This document shows positions 24,242-39,160 of a DNA stretch of 64,000 bases, piece after piece. Made by a program: the position numbers and the translations under genes. How positions within the stretch are numbered: position 1 is the stretch's first letter; each line of letters starts with the position of its first letter. This DNA comes from Stenopsyche tienmushanensis (Eukaryota; Arthropoda; Insecta; Trichoptera; Stenopsychidae). The stretch lies in the NCBI GenBank assembly GCA_008973525.1, contig WACJ01000527.1, positions 434,001-498,000 on the forward strand, read 5' to 3'. The notes beneath the pieces are model-generated. The model saw only the letters and a list, made by a program, of their open reading frames with translations, was not told the origin of the DNA and searched no databases.

Positions 24242-25363
24242 GTATGTATTTTTACAATCAATCGCACATACCCCCGATTTGAGCATAATTCATGCAACCC
24301 TCAACCTCTAGTTGGCAACCTGTTTGAATCATCCCCCCATTTCTATAGAACCGCTTGCTATAAACTATTGTAGAACATTTCATGCGCCCGAATATGGCGA
24401 CTTCATTGCGAGCTTGAGACGTCGTCCTCCATCCATCCATCAATTATTATTTTCCAATCAAAAATATCAGATCATCCACTCGATAGTTCGAAAGCATGTT
24501 TATATTGTAAAATATAAATGTTTATCATCAATTTGATTTAAGAATCGTCTTAATCATGCACGACCCTGTTATCGAATCAAGCATGATGCTGAAAGATGAT
24601 TGAATACTCAAAAATCAAAGCTTTTTACACATTTTTTGTTTCCTATGAATTCTTCTCATATCTATGAATAGTTTTTGATTTTATGTGTGATTTTTACGAG
24701 TTTCAATAAGGTAGTGGTTATTTGTGTGGTTTTTTTTTCAGTAGCTTAGTGTGGTTTTTCTAGTGTTGTTTTATTTTCTTTTAGTTTATTTGTTACAAAA
24801 TTGAACTGTGACATAAATTTGCATTTGTGTACGTAATCAAAATGTACAACATGATTTTTGCAGCATAAAGACGAAGAACCCATTCATATAATTTTAGCAA
24901 CAGCGAAACCACTTAAAAAGGATTAAATACTTGAGCAATAATTTAGCAAATTCGAACTCATTATATGATTTTAGCAATTTATTTAAATAATCTGAAATTT
25001 GAACGACTAAAATAATGATTTGCTTATAATAGATTCGCTTTAAAAAAAAACTCCTTATTATATATTTTTAAACCAATTGGAATTATATTGTTTGTCCAAT
25101 CCAATTAAAAACATTAAGGTCTTACAAATGAATGGCAAAATATTATTATCTATTGGAAGTACTATTTTTCAGGAATAGATTAAACTAATACTGAGCTTGT
25201 CTGACTAAATTTAAGTACTTAAAAATAATCACTCCAGTGTTATCCTACCATACATAGATAAAGACTTTTTCATAATAAATTGGTATTATGGATAGTAATA
25301 AATATCGGGCCCGAAGAAAACCATTGTTACTTTTGAGTGAAATGATTTTTAAGTACCAACATA
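24242..25363. other. dnc: Intron after the microexon
   Basis: Starts with donor GTATGT. AT-rich, nothing recognised. Confidence 0.5.
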
Positions 25364-26569
25364 TCGGCAGTGCCAAAAATTCATGCCGTTTTTTATATAA
25401 AAGAAACGACACAATTTAATCAATAATATATACTCCTTCTGGATCTATTACAGTTCGTCATCTGGTTAATAATTTTTGAATTTTGCTGTTGTAAAAATTC
25501 TTCAGTTTAGAAGCAAAAAAACGAAGAAAGCTGGTTTTTAAGTGATCTAAATTCATTTAAAAAATGTGTCCAAAAACTGCACCAATGCAGGACCAAGCGA
25601 ATGATTTGGATGCAATAGTAACTCTCTTTTAAAATCTGATGATATTTTAACTCGTTCGTCGCCGCGTCGAAGCTATTTTTGGACAATTTAGACAATATGT
25701 TGAGACCCTTTTTAACATTGTTTTTTCACTTCCTGACAATTGAGAATTTGTTTCATTTTTATGTAACAAATAGTACAATTCCTTATAATAGATTTACCCT
25801 GCGGATTTTTATGAATTATGAACGGTTTTTCGCTTTCTTCTTAACATTTTCGGGCCTAGCATTTTCCGACCACAACCATTCTCTCACTAGAATTCTTTCC
25901 GGATTTTTTTGATTTGAGTAAGCTTTTCAACCAAATAAAATTTCTGGGGTAAGTGCAGTAAAATCTAAAACAGTTTCCGAAAAGTGAATATAGCATCTCA
26001 CTAATACGTATTTCTGTAACGACAAATGTTAGCTTTACGAACGTCTTTCTATATGTAATGTCTTCCAGACAATTGTCTGAATATCTTTCGAGATCGACCT
26101 CGAAATTTGCGTTCCTACCCTTGTCTGTTTGCACTTGCATATCTTCACTTTGTTTTATTTAGTTTGGTTAATGACAGAGTAATTGGTGAAGCTTATCGAT
26201 TTAAGAGAAAAGCCGTTCTTGTTTATCTCGTGCGTTGTGCGCTATTCCTTCTGTTTACGCCCCGTGAGAAGCAACACTGATTCAGGCTGGGTGACGAGAG
26301 TGTTAAAAACGACGTGTCTATTGATGGGTTCTGGATGAGTTTGATCGCCAATAAATTTCGATAGACAGTTGAGTGAGTTGATCCAAATCTCTCAACTGAT
26401 CCATCAATGGATCAGGTAATACAGTCAATGGCAAAACAGGTCAAAATAAACCGAACAACTACTGTTTCAAAGTGTATAGCAAAAAACATTACAAAACTTC
26501 CGTCCCTTGTTTCAACTTTAACTTTTCTAAAAGGAGTATAAAAACGGCACGTATTTTTGGCACTACCAA
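25364..26569 (-). mobile_element. Mariner-like element, 1206 bp, degraded
   Basis: Termini TCGGCAGTGCCAAAAAT (left) and complement of ATTTTTGGCACTACCAA (right) with TA on each side (25362-25363, 26570-26571). Subterminal TGCCGTTTTT is also shared. Length is typical for mariner. Transposase on the minus strand is heavily mutated. Confidence 0.85.
25416..26480 (-). pseudogene. Mariner-type transposase, many stops and frameshifts
   Basis: C-terminal text FYNSKIQKLLTR, a stop, RTVIDPEGVYIID ends at 25416 and resembles mariner FY.DGI.KL..RW. An LLHPNHSLGPALVQFLDT stretch upstream resembles HPPYSPDLAPSDYHLF of the catalytic core. An RFGSTHSTVYRNLL stretch near the other end resembles a helix-turn-helix. 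No intact frame remains. Confidence 0.65.
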
Positions 26570-26571
26570 TA

Positions 26572-29500
26572 ATTTAAAAACGGCAGATGCTAAAAGCATT
26601 ATCCATTGATTTAATACGATTAGCGACATTTAATATGCATCATTAAATTACAATGAAGATACTCTTGAACTATTGGCCATGAATTACCAAGCTTAGTTCG
26701 ACGAGGATCCGATTCCACTAATGATACCAGCACAACATCGTTCAATTTATGGGTCATTTCCATTCTAAAAATGTTCCTGAGATACCTATAAGCATGGTTA
26801 AATATTTTTGTTACTTGGTTTGTCTTAGTTTCTTGATAAAATGAAACAACATATATTCGTGATTTTTATTAAAAAAATCTTTAAGAACGAATAGATAGTC
26901 ATTTTTTTTGATAATATCCTGAGATTCTTTCAGTTTGTCATCAAAGCTTTTAAGGATGCCGACAATTGTGACCTTTATAACAGAAAGAGTTATGTCAAAT
27001 AACATTTATATCTATTGAAGTAAATCTACTGAAGCTTTGATCACGCAAATCTACCTTCATGACATGTTGAAGGTAGTGAAAGCTCTACTATTGTTTTGCT
27101 CAAATCTCATCCGGATACTTTAAGATTCTTTGGACGTCTCCTTGTGTGAATTAAGCTCGGAGCAAAATTCCAACACGAACGAACTCCGCGGAAAAGTTTC
27201 GCCATTCGAGAAAATCGGCTCCTCCCCGGTCGATTTGCATAATTAAATATTATTTAAAATATAAATGAAGCAATGTAATAATATTAATTTCCATTCTCAT
27301 CAAATTCAAATTAGCGGAAGATATTAATTCTCGAACTTTTTTATAGAAGCATGTCAATTATGGGAATCGGTACGAGTTCCGGCAACCATAGAAATATTAA
27401 TAAAATTCTTAATTAAAAGTTAAACTCCCCAACGACGCCCCCGAAGCGTCCTTGAAACAACTTTAAAAATAAGTCCATTTTGGCGGATTTGGGCCGAGAA
27501 AAAGTTTGACAAGTCCCGGATGCGGTCGCCCGAATCGCTTAAAATCCTCCTTTTGAGGAATTCAAGCAACCGGTCGCGTTCTTTGCCTTAATTATATTTT
27601 CAACTCCGACATCTTGATCCCGATAATAAAGTTAATCCTTCGGGGGGGCTGCAGAAAATAGGCGAGACTGTTTCGCATGTTTTTATTGAAATTTTCCTCC
27701 AATCAATCTGCTTCGCTGCGGCGCCCAATGAAATCATTAACATCGTTTAATATAAAAAGATCCTTTGTACAATTTGGGACATCAAAGATTTTATTTGACA
27801 TTTTTTTTGACAGCTCCTCGGCAATGTTTCAATTACTTTTTCTCCTTAATATCCGCTGCTGATCGATTTTTATTAGGTAAAATTTAATATCAAAGTTCGT
27901 CCGATCTGAATATTGGCGAATTCCGATTATAGATAAAAATAGGCACTTTTAATTTGCTTGAATATCCGATGATCGCAAATAAGTCCATAACTTTAAAAAC
28001 GATAAGAATCCATACAATATTTTGCAAACTTGCACATGTTTGTCAAATAATCATGACTGTATTTAATACTTTATAACAGATTTGATAAAATCGGCTAGAT
28101 CGTGAGCTCTTATCTTTTTATCACTATAAGATTTTGCTCAAATCCAAATTATATTATTACTTATATTTACCATTACAAATGCAGAAAATCAGACTAAGAT
28201 CAAAAATGTTTCCATTATCTGGATATTAACTTGAATCTTTACAATAGGAATGCAAAAAAATAACTCATTATAACAGCACAATAGCTTTGAACTACAAACT
28301 AAAATATATTTTGATTTTTTTGGCGTCATTGTGTGTAACGCCAAGACCTTCGTTGAATATACAAGAACGCTATTAAAGTGTATATTTTAGTATTATCTAG
28401 GTTAAATGATATGCTTTCCCCTATGATATACTATATCGGGATAAAAATAATAAGAGCTTTCATTTCAAAGCACGTAAATTGTTTCAAGGCATATGTTTGT
28501 TTCCCGATACCGACATCACTTTTGTTTTTCACTTCCTAGAATGTAATTGGAAGTCTTCTCTTCCTAATTTTCGGCTTTTTTTTTTGGCGCCACGTCAAAA
28601 ATAATAATTTTTGATAGTAAAGTAAACTTCCCGGGCTCCTTTTGCGTCGATAAAAATATAATTTTTCTTGGTACATCGTCACAGTGTCACGTTCGCTATT
28701 TCCTGTTGAATTATTCATGTGCGGCTTAATATTTTTATTTCATACGATATTTTCATTTTTTCATGCCAGGTTCCACTTGAGCGTGATTTCGACGCTTTTC
28801 TTCGTATCCCCATACGAACAAAGTATCGGGAAAATATCACAGAAAAAATATCCCGGAGAATTAATATGTTTGCTTTGTTAAGAGCAATAACTTTGTACGA
28901 TACTACGCCTCGGGAAAAGCTCAACGTTGCGATGCATTTCAGCTATTTGGTGATCAATCAACTCGAGAGCTTTTTTTTATGGAAATGACAAAAGGGGATA
29001 AGACCTGCTCTTCGCTTGATTTATATCAAAGCAGGACGAATACCCGATGTTTCTGGTTACACACTGTGAAAAACACAATCGATCATCGCGAATGTATCAC
29101 GCCACATTTGTGAAGATTAATAAGTAATAGATAAATCGACAGTGAAAAGGTCGAATGGCAAATAAGTGATGATACGTAGCATGGAGCCATATTTAGATTG
29201 CATATATATGTAGCTTTTAATATTAGATTTCATAGAGCGCTTAAATTGGAGCGCTGAAAGCTTTTGATGTCAAAAAGCTCGATGTCGATATTGTGTTCAA
29301 CGACCATTGCGAAAAATGCTTTAAATTTTAAAGTAGACCGTACTCATTTCTTTAAGCTGATTATTTTTTTGCAAAAAATACAAAATAACAGCACATATTG
29401 TACGCGTGGAATTAATATTTTTTGCTTTATAATGGCAAAAATATGTATATTGAAAAGCTATTTGAATCATTGCCAAAGTGGACGATTAGATATATTAAAT

Positions 29501-32500
29501 CTATTTTATATAAATATTTATACCCAAACGCTTAATATAATTATATTCCTATTCTCGACTTTAAATATGCATAGTAAGTTTTAGAATACCTGCTTTATTA
29601 TATACTAGCGTTGATTAAAAATAATTTGAGGGTGCAATACTAGATAAATAAAGTAGATTGAGTAAGCTTTTCAACCCCGATTCAAAATAAATAACTTCGA
29701 AGACATCCTTTTATAACGTTTATATGACCAACAGGTTGTAAGAAGATCTTGATGTGAATTTTAATGAACACAATCTTAAATACTCTTAAAGAACATATTT
29801 TTTTCATAGACTTATGCAAAGATCCAAACAGTCTGAACATAGTTTGGAGTCACATTTTTGTTGTGAACCAAAAATTTCAAACCTATGCCTGATATGAAAT
29901 GCTTTATCTTTTATTAAGAGCCTTAAGCCAAGAAGATTTTGCGTCATGTGTTGTTTTATTGTTATCATAAATTTATCAAATCCTGGGAATGTATTAATGA
30001 AGTTTAATGCTTCGAATTTACAAAGCATTATCTTGCAAGATTATTTGCACATCTTGCATCGGCAATCGGTGTAAATATGTATTGCTTTTTAAGCCAATAG
30101 TCGAATTTATTTATTAGATTTAGTACATATATCATATATTAAGGCGTTCCACATGAACGTTCGGAATTCGTCATTGAAAATTAAAACGCCATATTTTTTG
30201 CAAAATATAATTTATTCAAACAAAATGATCTCCATTAACTTCAAAAGTAATAATGCAAAAAATGCCTCAGTTTTTGGCCTTCTGACAATTCGTACAACAC
30301 TCATAACAAGAAATAGACGTGACACTGACAAAACTAGTTCATAAGCAAGTGCTCGAACTGTTATATGTGGATTTGCTTCCACTGTAACTTTTAAATCTTT
30401 ATTATTAATGACGACTTTGGATCTTCCTCGAAATTCGTATTAATATTATCAGATTTTGTTTTCACAATTTCACACAAAAAGTAAGCAGAATCATGTTGTA
30501 AGTTAAATAAAACAATAGAAATAGCAATTTCAAATAGTTGAACTTGTAAAATATTACAAAGAGATTCATCTCAATAACAATCAATCTTCGTCTAACTGAA
30601 AATTCGAATCTTCATATGGTACTGTAATAATTTTTTGACGTTATATACTGCAACGTCAATAAAAGTCACAAATATTAATCATTTTAACGAAGGTAATTGA
30701 ACTCATGCCAGTAGTAAAACAACTACTGTCCAGGCGATTGGCGTCGCATTGGTGCCAATGAACGTTGTTGAAGAATTTAGAAGACAAACTAAATATTTGT
30801 ATTTGAGGTCAGCAATTAGTCTGAATCGAACAACAAAAGCTTATCTTCAGGGAGCACCTTTTCATCGGGATCTTTTGATGTTCATACTTGTGAACAACAG
30901 GGTTATTTGCCGTGGATTTCTGTATTTTTGCCGAGAAAGTCCCTTTGTGTCTAAAAACCAAATCTTGGTCTTTCATCCAGTTTTTTTTTTAAATTGTCTG
31001 TCAAAAGCATACGCGCTTCAATCCATCTCTTTTATTGTGTCCATCATGCAGTCAATTATATGCATTTTAATATTCAACAAAAATGTACACAATAGGCTTT
31101 ACTTGCACATAGACTGTCGTTGAACTCAAACAAAGGCTCAAGCGGTAACTTTATCCGATTGTGCGATATGCGACTTATGCATCATCCATGGATTTTAAAC
31201 ATCCATTATAATTTCGAATATTCCATGCCGCAATTATGAATGTCCATTAAACGTCTGTCTATTTAATAATGGAACGTCTTCAACACAAGTACAAAATAAT
31301 TACGATAGGGTTGAAAGGTAATTGGCACTCCCAGGTATGGGTAGAGGGGCGTATTATTGAACTTGAAAGGTTGAATAGTCCAGGTTGTTGGACGGCGGCG
31401 ACATGTTGTTGCTGCGTTGATATTGGTCCGCCCACGTGGATATCAACGTGGCTGTCTTCGAATTTGGATATAATGCGGTCTATTGTCCAAAATGGCTACT
31501 AAATAATGTATCGTCGAATCTGATCGCCCACAAGCTACAAGATTTCGTAGGACGTCCGTTACGTATAAATCGGTTTGATCGTGTAGATCCAGGTTATAAT
31601 TACGACATAAATCCCACACATTTACAGACAAACTTAATGATAATTTTATGATACGCTTAAAAAATCTCAAGCTTAAATTTTTAAAGCTATTGGAGTGTAA
31701 ATTTAAGTTTACGCCAAAGTAAAACCGCTTTCAGAAAATGTGCTTGTATCTCGAGTTGTTTTATGTTTGAGTACATATTTTCATTATAGCTATAATTACA
31801 ATAATGTAGCATAAATTCTTCATAATTCTGCTAATCATCTCACCCCTATTTATTTCATGGGGCTTAGATTCATGAATCAATTTTTTTATCGGGTTAATTT
31901 CAAAATCACTTGGAAATAGCACATTGATCGATTACAAATTTAAATTTACGAAAGATTCGTAATGAATCTAAATTCAATGAGTTTTTATTTGAATCATGCT
32001 ATCGAAATTTCCACATCATTAAAGGCAATGTTTAAGGGCAAAATTGGAACATGAGGAGTATTTCTAAGCTTTCAATTAATAGAATTCACATCATCCGAAC
32101 AAAAAAATTAAGCCATATAGTGGAAGAACAGAAATATTGGCACAAAAAACATTGAGGAGCTTGAATATCCCGCGTGATGTTTTTGAAGTATTTTTATGGT
32201 TTCAAAAAATTTGTTGAATACGCAAAACCTTTCATAACTCGGCTGCGCAGTTTGCGTCGAAACTTCTGTGTTTATTTAAAAAAAATATATGGGGGCGAAA
32301 AAATATGGCGAGGATTTTTTATGAATATTTTCGCATTAAACTGTAATTTCGAAAGTTTTTATTAGATTTTGCCGGAATTTTTTCTTCCGAACTTTAAGGG
32401 CGGCTGTCGAATTTTCTCCATCGGAATATCAACACGATCTTCAGCGTCCGATCAAACTGTTTGGGGAAAGAAATTCGATGATCTGTTTGAATTAATTTAA

Positions 32501-35500
32501 TAAGTGGGGGTTTGTCTTTAGGCAGAGTCGGTGCGTGGATGTGGGACGTAACAAGTTTCGGGGATGACGACGAAATTTTCAATTGCACGCGTACTGGGGT
32601 TGATGAGGGATAGGTAAACCAATTCTGAAACCTTGACATGTGCCTCAGCCAAATAAGATATTATAGCAAATATATTACGTTGGATTCCTCAGACTCAAAT
32701 TACCGAGTTGGAAGTGTATTATGGAGAAGTTTCAATGTGACGTATGAATCGGGAAATTGTCAGGGGCGTAATGTAAATTATTACCTCATTAGCGAAATGT
32801 CTGATTTCTATCAATTGATATTCAATTCCAATCAGATGTTACAGCTTCGTGTGTTTTTACTGTTTGTTGTATGGATCGAAACCGACGAACCAATCACTTA
32901 ATATTTCACATTTACTCTCCGACAAATGATCTATTTATCATATGCTCTTCATTTAATTCGCTCAGCGCCCATTTGTTTCGTTCGTTCATCTTACCGAGTA
33001 TTTTATCAGACAAAGAATATCCGATTTTATTCAAAATAGACTTCTACCGGTAAAATTGCATCAAACACTTAAGTTGATGGAATTTTTAATTAAATTCTGA
33101 AAATGTGCATCGTCTTTGATCCAAGATCTACTTAGAATATCAAGCTACACAAAGTAATTGTAAAAATTCTATTCAGGGAAAAACTTCTTTACAACAGCGT
33201 ACTTTAAAGATATTGTCTTCCGCGCATCGTTAATATTACATGGTATAAATTTTGTAACGACATCCACTGTGCCGTTATCGTTGTCAAACATTACAATGTT
33301 TCTTTTTAATAAATGATAAAATATCATATTTAAAAAAAAAAGATTGTAATATGAGAATCGCAATGTTGCTGCAATACAATTTACTGTTGAAAACATGTAT
33401 TTTGTTGGCCGTCGATTATAATAATGAAAAATGCCAATTAAAAAAATATCGAACGAGGTTTACAATGAATCTGAAACAAAGGGATGAAGTGCATTTAAAT
33501 TCACCCCTGAAATTCTGCACATAATCGAGAACAAAGCTGTGTTCTATTTGTAAAAGCGACACATTTTTCCTAAATAATAAAAGCTCTCCTATGATTTACT
33601 CATAAGTCTTATTACAAAATTTATAGACTTAAGATGCATTCAAATTATGCTAAATTTGATTAATCGTCTTTATACATCAAGACACTGATATCCATGTTGC
33701 ACTGAATTACATTTAATGCCAAATGCTTCTTTGACGTGTTTCTGTCTTTCAATTAAAGCACTTGTCAATGTTGGAGCCCTTTGTGAACTTCCTCTTCATT
33801 TCAGACGATATTATTAAGACTTAATTACGTCGGTATAATTCTGCATCGACAACGATAATATTATATCTGAACTATAAGTGTAATTGGTATTAAAAATAAT
33901 TAATAAGCAAATGTTTCTGGATCATTTATATAAAGATTTAGAATCAAGTTTTCTATGCCAACATATTTAAGAGATCGAATGTATTGCTCGTTCTGAGCTT
34001 AACCTGTTTTTCTGGATTTGAATATATTTCAATATCTCCAAAGAATGCTATTCTACATCCAGTAATAGATATGTCATCTTAAGATTGTATGTAATATATC
34101 TACTATTTTTTGTTTATGATTGAATATTTTATGGCATTAACTATGGAATATAACCACATTGGAACCACATATCGCCGGTATCCATCCAATTTTGCTTATT
34201 CATACATCAATTCATCCAAAAATTCTTCTCGCTAAAGATGATTTTTTTGGCGTTCCTATTGAATTTTTACAAAGCTTCTACGATCAAATTTAAGATGTAT
34301 ATTTGACAGGCAATCCAGAATACATCAATAATCCCGTATCTATGCAACGGTTTTGTCTCGATTTTCCAGGCCCCCCCATAGTACCGGAAATTACATCTCG
34401 GTTTCACAACATGATAAATGTGTTGCATTTTGCAGCGAAAGGCGTACAAGTTTTGTCGTTTTATTTGTCGTATCTCACTGACAGAGTTATTTTATCCGAC
34501 AGTGACGTTATAAACGTATACAGTATAAACGTTTTCGTACGAAAGTGTTTATGATCTTTCTGGATATCATATCAGGTTGTTTCGTGTTCAGCGTCGCAAT
34601 CTTCCACCCCACCGACTATATATTGTGTAAATTCGCAACACACACCCTTATTCATTCGTTTATACTTGCCGGTATGAACTCAGACCTGTCTGTCCTTTTA
34701 CAGGTGCTCAAATATTTATTTTCACTCCAGGATTTCATCGATTTGTTGCTATTCTGTATCATTTCGAAATGACATTTTACACGTATTGAAGATATAGTCT
34801 CACTCGGAAAGCTCTAACCATTGGATGTATTTATAAAGCGATGAACTTTAACATTTGCGCGCATGAATCGTGTGCTCAAAAGATCCTATGGAACAACATG
34901 TAACTATGAATAAATTTCCTAGGGTTTGCAATTTTACATCCATACATTGGTTGTAAACATCCCCTCTTATGTTCGAAACAAAACTCTCCGACATGCAAAA
35001 CAAAAATATTGCTCCATCAATATGCATTCGCCTCCATGTTATTTACTATTTTTGGATATCACAAACAAATATGTTTAAGCGCAAAAATAAACCCATTCGA
35101 AACTATCATTTTATACGAGCAGCTTAAACTTCAAGATCCAATGATCTCACTTGAGGCAACCCCTAAATTTAAAATACATTTTCATCTACAATTATATTAT
35201 TTTATATCTCAATGGAATAATACTCGGAATTGTTTAAAATTGTACAGCACAGAGCATTATACACCGACGAACAGTTCATATGTGGCAGCTTACGTAAAAT
35301 AATACACGTGTAAGGGTTGAACAAGTGGGCAAAATCAAAAGCACATACGTATTTTCCTGGATTTTCTACCAAATTGCAGCCCTATAATAAATTCAACGCA
35401 TTTTCGGAATTCTACAATTCGATTAATTTGTGGTTTTCCTGTCGAAAACATCATTCTGATGTTTCAATATTGGCAAAATAAATTCGTCATTACTCGATAA

Positions 35501-38500
35501 AAGCACATTATTGCGTGGGCGAAATTGTATTCCCACGCAAAATCGCTATTGATGTGTTCAAATGCAATTTATCAGATTAATAGCAACATATTTTTGTCTC
35601 CCTTCGGGCGCATTGTATCTTGTTAATGATATATATCTAGATTTTTGCACCGTTTCCCATCTTGTGGTGACGCGCAGGAAGTGAAGAATCATCGGATAGC
35701 CTTGGCCGCGGGAAGATGTCATTCCTGCAGACACATAACTGTAACCTCTCTCTCCATAAATAAGATAATAGTTAAAACGAGAGCGATCAACTCTGTTTTA
35801 CCGTTTGGCATCACCGCAGCCCAAATAATAACAAATCCACATGTGAGCGCGTCCGTCTCAAGCTTCTAAAAAAACCCATGATATGTATTTGGTACACCAT
35901 ATAAAATTATTATATTTCATATCGACATTCCCATTATAAAGGCGGAGTTGTAGTAAATACATCGCGGTCAAGGAAACACGTGGGAGCTGCCCGGGGATTC
36001 TGCTCCAAGAGCGCCCACATTACGCTATCATAGGGTAGCAAAGATGCAGAATTCTATGTTATTTGATACTCAATTAAATACATGGCTGCATCTGCGCCTT
36101 TACATCCCCTTGTAACGTTATACCAATTAGCGTAAGAGACAATTAGCCCTTGGATGGCCACTCGCCATCCCGTCAGCAACCATCTGCTGTTAACAATTTT
36201 GCGTTTTAATCCCTTGCGTATTTTTTAACATACAAGATGTTTAGCATTTTATCTTCGTATTTTTTATACAATATCTCCCTACGCATTTTTCCCACGTAGG
36301 CAACCACAATCAGTATTAATATTTTTAGAAACAAGACATTCGATCGAATTCAATAAATCCTGTTGTTTGGTGAATATATTAATAGAACCTCCCAATTCGA
36401 CTGTTTTTATATTTTTCACATTCATTGTTGCTGTATAATGCTATTTTAAAGAATTAAATTTAGTTCTTATTTTGTCGCAAGCCATTTATAATACCCAGCT
36501 ACCACTTGTTGCAAAAAAGATCAATTCTTGTCGTCGCAGCAAAAAATTCCACTCTTCTTTGTTACCTGAGGATAAAATGAAGATGCGAACTTTTGTAATA
36601 ATCCCACAATGCTTGACATAAATTTTAAAAACCAAGGTTGACACATAAGACAATCAGATAATAGGCAAAATTAGATATTTTAAACTCACGCCAGCAGCAT
36701 TTTTTTGTATGTTTTTGTCCGTTCAAGGGCAGGGCCACCGTTTATATTCATCATAAGGGTAGCAAATGATATATTTTTTTTGTATATATAAGCCTTTATC
36801 TAAAAGGTTTTAGTTTCTGTGATCTTAAATGAAGACAATGTATGACTTATATTACTAAAAATTAAAATACATCATGGAATACCTTCAATCTTTTAAATAT
36901 TGTATTCATCGATATATCTTATCTTGTATATAAAGATTTCGATAAAATCTGGAATATCTAAATGGGAATTTTTCGACCTTCAAAATTTCAATATGGAATT
37001 TGTGCGTATTCCTTCGACTCGAAAGACAAAGGTCGCGCATTCGCTGTAATCGTATTTCCATACAGCATTGTCTCGGTTTCCCGTCAAAAAATATTAATTC
37101 AACCGAATATGTTTTATCAATACAGCCCCCTCGCAAATTCGGCTAGGGGTTGATCGCCCAACTCCCCCGGCGCGTTCGGGCGCTTTCGCAGGCGTTCGGC
37201 GATTTCCGGCGCATTAGCCCGTCGTTTGAATCAAATTCAGGCAAGCGTGTGCCCCCGCAGGCCGTTCATAGAATATCCTGGAATATATTTACATATTTAT
37301 TTATGTATATAATTGATTTTTCTTCCAAAATAGCGGATTCAATAAGCGACTTTGATTATTCAACTTCACGGTCAGATCGTGAAGGCTACCGATTTCGATC
37401 CCGGGGAGCGTCTCAGATCTGCTCGAAATTATTTTTTCGGGGGCGATTTCAATCTAAAAAAGTTAATATTCATATGCGCATGGGGTTGTTTGTTGCGAAT
37501 CGGATGCAAGGGGATGTCGGAAAATTCAAAATGGCAGACGACTTCATACGTCATATATAACATAAATAGTAAAAACATCATATTGCCATATGGGGGTTGT
37601 TTTATTTTTATAGAATCATATTTATGTCTCAAAACAAAATTTACTATCATATTCTATATGTATTAATAACGCGCCATTAAACCGCATGTCCTTTGTAAAT
37701 TTAGATGTGTCCTTTTATTTGGAGGCTTTCGTCGACGAAAACAATAATATTGTTGAAATAAGGATTAAATGTAATTATTTTTCCGAAAATACGCGTAGGA
37801 CGAGATCAAAATAAATATAATATCATATACCGAAGCATATTTGTATCAATACAAAATATCTTTGAGACGTAAAGATTCATTTCAAAGCAGCGTGTTTTTT
37901 ATATTTTCAAAAAAAAAAGGGTATTAACGCTATATTGTCAATAATTTTATCCAAAATTGATTTCCACAAGTCCACAGAATACCCCAACAAGTAATGGATG
38001 AAATTCTAAGAAAGCCATTCAACTGAGCCCGAACAAAATACACAATGATGGATTCCTTATAAATCGAGAGTTCGTTCAACTTCATACGCCCCCAAAATTA
38101 AGGCCATACCCGGAAAACTCTTCCTGGATCTTCGAGGACGAACTTCTTCAAATATACAAAATTAATGCCAGCCACGTGTGGCCAAATTTACATCTTATTG
38201 CCGGCGAAATAAAAATACCCCACCTACGAAAATTCCATTTTTTATGATAAATCCTCAATTGTGTTCATTGATGTGCGATGCTCATTATCAAAATGTGATA
38301 TTTTTGGCCTCAAATGTTGAAAAAACTGCATTGAACTCGAACACAAAGGTGCGTATTGCCCGCAATAATAAAGTCGTCACGACTGATACTTTTGATCTCG
38401 GTTCTTTTTGGCTGCGAATTTGATATTTTTGCACTGTTTTCATTTTTTTTTCTTCGCCCCCAGACTCGGTCGTTTGTATGGGAAATCTTACGATTCTCCC

Positions 38501-39024
38501 TTTTTTTGTGGAATATTTTTAGGTGCCTCTTTGTCGACACTTTTAACCGTTGAGCCGAGCGTTTCCATCGGTAATATCGATCAAAGTGTGCTTTTTTCTT
38601 TTAAAGCAATTTTCCTAATTTAATACGCTCTAAGTGTTCGGCTTTAATGTATTTAATAAAGTTGAAAAAATGATGGAAAACGCAAAAAACAAGTGGAGTA
38701 ATGGGCGTTAAACCACTTATTAAACGGCAGATTCTATGCGGCTGTATATGGACCGTATAAGAACAAGCAATGATGAGAGTATTGGAAAATAACAATGCTT
38801 TTAGATATATGAACATGATTTTTTTCTAAACACGTAGTATATAAAATAACTCCCTCTGGGTTAAACCAAGTTTATGGATTGAAATTTATTATTTTTAACA
38901 TTTAAATCGTCTGTTTATCTTAGCAATAAGTATGTAATAATTTTATTTGGTAATTAATGGAATTCATTATCGAAAATTGATCTAAGCTTTTGCAAGCAAA
39001 AACCTTTTTTGAGATCTGCGAATT
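26572..39024. other. dnc: Long intron stretch without recognised genes
   Basis: AT-rich sequence with scattered less AT-rich patches (27170-27660, 37140-37440). The longest frames (for example 30749-31123 and 37150-37560) show no protein family features and have ordinary non-coding composition. I found no transposon ends in it. Confidence 0.5.
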
Positions 39025-39160
39025 CCTTCACTACAAATTCAACCACGTCTACCGAAGCCATAGCCACCTTATATCGAAAATAAACGGCATTTATTCAACA
39101 ATAATTAATGTAAACTACTTGTAGACTAAAAGCAGTTTTGTAGATTTTAATTTTTTGTAG
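39025..39160 (+). repeat. Dispersed repeat family R1, copy 2
   Basis: Same strand as copy 1, sharing AACCACGTCTAC, GCCATAGCCACCTTAT and AAACTACTTGTAGAC. Confidence 0.75.

Noticed and set aside
29656..29675. GAGTAAGCTTTTCAACC shared with the mariner at about 25916
   Set aside because: Only 17 bases match and no element ends or coding text surround the second site.
30749..31123. 124-codon plus-strand frame
   Set aside because: No domain or homologous motif; hydrophobic low-complexity ending typical of AT-rich chance frames.
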